From a bacterium (GTDB lineage: Bacteria > Patescibacteriota > Minisyncoccia > UBA6257 > 2-01-FULL-56-20): a stretch of DNA of 6,453 nucleotides. Position numbers and translations under genes: made by a program. Shown here piece by piece: positions 5,461-6,453 of the stretch. Positions within the stretch are counted from its first letter, which is position 1. Every line of letters begins with the position of its first letter. The DNA is taken from NCBI GenBank assembly GCA_021780545.1, contig JAJXYP010000035.1, positions 1 to 6,453 on the forward strand, read 5' to 3'. The notes beneath the pieces are model-generated. The model was not told the origin of the DNA. It saw nothing but the letters and a program-made list of their open reading frames with translations, and made no database searches.

Positions 5461-6420
5461 ATGTCATACACACGCATCAGAAAGGAGGATTGGTCGGTCA
5501 TTGCCCGCATGCTACGGGCTAGATATGCGGGAGCCGAGATCGCCCGCACGCTTGGCAAAGACCCAAGCGCGGTCAATCGCCATATCAAGGCTCACGGAGG
5601 CAGAGAACGATATGACATTCGCGAAGTGCGTAGGCGGAAACACATGGAACGCGTGGACGCGATGCAAAATATCCGTGCATTGAGAGGATCGCTGCTTCGT
5701 TCCGTCGTGCGCTTGCTCAAACAGCATCTTTCTCCCGAACAAATTGCCGGTGTGCTCAGGTTGAAAGGCGGGACGCTCGTTGCAAGCACCATATATCGCT
5801 ATCTCGACGAACGGGCTCCTCATCTCAAAAAATATCTGCGATCATCCAAGGGAAAATACCGGAGGCGGCGTGGAACAAAGGCGCGGGAAGATGCGCGGGA
5901 AGCAGCCAAAAAGCGGCGTATTGATGAACGACCCCCGATGATCGAACGACGCGGGCGTATCGGCGACTGGGAGGGTGACACGATGCTCGGCCGTGACAAG
6001 CGCGTACGCATCGTGACTTTCGTGGACCGCAAGAGCGGATATCTCATCGCATATCTGCTCCCCAAGATGCGGGCGGATCTCCTTGTGTCACTTGCGATCA
6101 AACGGTTCCGATATTTGCCGAAAAGAAAACGCAAAACACTCACGCTCGACAATGGCGTCGAATTCTCCGCGTGGGAGCGGCTCGAAGAAAAAACCGGCAT
6201 GACGATATATTTTGCATACCCGTATCACGCCTGGGAGCGTGGGTCGAATGAAAATACGAATGGCCTCTTGAGGCAGTATTTTCCGAAGGCGCTCGACTTC
6301 AATCTGATTACGGCACAAGAGCTCGCTCATGTGGTGAAGCTCCTGAATGATCGACCGCGGAAGAGGCTCAAGTTCAAAAGTCCGCGACAGATATTCCAGA
6401 AAGACCGATCTGTGCAATGA
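5461..6420 (+). CDS. IS30-family transposase (DDE)
   Basis: This 319-residue transposase cuts and joins the IS ends, in this family often through a circular intermediate with abutted ends. The N-terminal helix-turn-helix (about 4-47) includes A-E-I-A-R-T-L-G-K-D-P-S-A-V-N-R. A second helix-turn-helix-like region lies at 89-117 (L-S-P-E-Q-I-A ... S-T-I-Y-R-Y). A basic stretch (123-165) follows, then the catalytic core: G-D-W-E-G-D at 168-173 (D173 the likely first Asp, D169 also conserved), L-T-L-D-N-G with D230, and R-G-S-N-E-N-T-N-G with E264. The 33-residue spacing between D230 and E264 is the family DD(33)E. The C-terminal L-N-D-R-P-R-K-R-L is typical. Length and frame are complete. ATG 5461 keeps the whole first helix-turn-helix; starting at the next in-frame ATG (5509) would cut into it. 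No SD lies upstream, although AGGAGG occurs inside at 5483-5488. The stop codon lies within the right inverted repeat. Confidence 0.97.
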   Translation: MSYTRIRKEDWSVIARMLRARYAGAEIARTLGKDPSAVNRHIKAHGGRERYDIREVRRRKHMERVDAMQNIRALRGSLLRSVVRLLKQHLSPEQIAGVLRLKGGTLVASTIYRYLDERAPHLKKYLRSSKGKYRRRRGTKAREDAREAAKKRRIDERPPMIERRGRIGDWEGDTMLGRDKRVRIVTFVDRKSGYLIAYLLPKMRADLLVSLAIKRFRYLPKRKRKTLTLDNGVEFSAWERLEEKTGMTIYFAYPYHAWERGSNENTNGLLRQYFPKALDFNLITAQELAHVVKLLNDRPRKRLKFKSPRQIFQKDRSVQ

Positions 6421-6433
6421 GAGTGCAAATTCA
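6410..6433 (+). repeat. Right terminal inverted repeat of the IS
   Basis: CTGTGCAATGAG (6410-6421) is the exact reverse complement of both left copies, followed by AG and TGCAAA (6424-6429), then TTCA. It contains the last codons and the TGA of the transposase. Just across the end lies a small palindrome, TTCAAG / CTTGAA (6430-6435, 6439-6444). The remaining 20 bases of the window hold nothing I can assign. Confidence 0.8.
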
Positions 6434-6453
6434 AGATGCTTGAAAAGCCGGAT

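Larger units (their letters stand above)
5387..6433 (+). mobile_element. IS30-family insertion sequence
   Basis: A single transposase gene is bracketed by inverted repeats and the total is about 1.05 kb, in the normal range for IS30-family elements. The ends are drawn from the outermost inverted match: 5387-5410 against the reverse complement of 6410-6433, 19 of 24 identical including TGAATT at the tips and a perfect 12-base block. I could not confirm a 2-3 bp target duplication (GG on the left, AG on the right for these ends), so the exact tips are uncertain by several bases. The transposase frame is intact, so the element may be active. Confidence 0.8.

Noticed and set aside
5483..5488. AGGAGG inside the transposase gene as an SD for a later start
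   Set aside because: The next in-frame ATG (5509) is 20 bases away and would cut into the first helix-turn-helix. The sequence is accounted for by the Arg-Lys-Glu-Asp codons.

Overview
The window reads as ordinary bacterial chromosome of moderately high GC with one insertion sequence at its right end. Genes are short-spaced and translate cleanly with the standard bacterial code (TGA used as stop). Strong Rho-independent terminators are visible, and ribosome-binding sites are mixed: two genes have textbook Shine-Dalgarno sequences and four have none. A small RRM protein with a glycine-rich tail, a compact RmuC, an IS30-type element and SD-less genes would suit a candidate-phyla (Patescibacteria/CPR-like) genome. 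That placement is an impression from family resemblance, not something the sequence proves.

Layout. Bases 27-555: a plus-strand DUF3307 membrane-protein gene (80-469) with its own extended -10 promoter, a perfect SD and a terminator. That terminator sits back to back with the terminator of the convergent minus-strand unit. Bases 589-4885, all minus strand, transcribed right to left: rmuC (3776-4885), then after a 24-base gap a large P-type cation ATPase resembling the MgtA branch (1253-3751), then after 118 bases a PgsA-like CDP-alcohol phosphatidyltransferase (589-1134). Bases 4910-4951: a 19-bp perfect hairpin flanked by T-tracts on both strands, ending the next unit. Bases 4965-5267: a monocistronic RRM RNA-binding protein gene on the minus strand, with a recognisable promoter and a 73-base 5' leader. 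Bases 5387-6433 (approximate ends): an IS30-family element with a complete DD(33)E transposase gene (5461-6420).

How they work together. There is no evident single pathway. RmuC (DNA maintenance) and the ATPase (cation transport) are close enough to be co-transcribed. PgsA (phospholipid headgroup synthesis) probably shares that transcript, with a possible promoter of its own. The RRM gene is insulated by its own promoter and terminator, and the IS element has landed about 10 bp upstream of its -35 box. I found no defence system, CRISPR array, tRNA or rRNA. No undescribed multi-gene system is apparent. The points worth a second look are regulatory (leaderless start of rmuC, palindrome and leader of the RRM gene, a strong antisense promoter) and structural (nested terminal repeats of the IS, loss of the KGAPE lysine in the ATPase).
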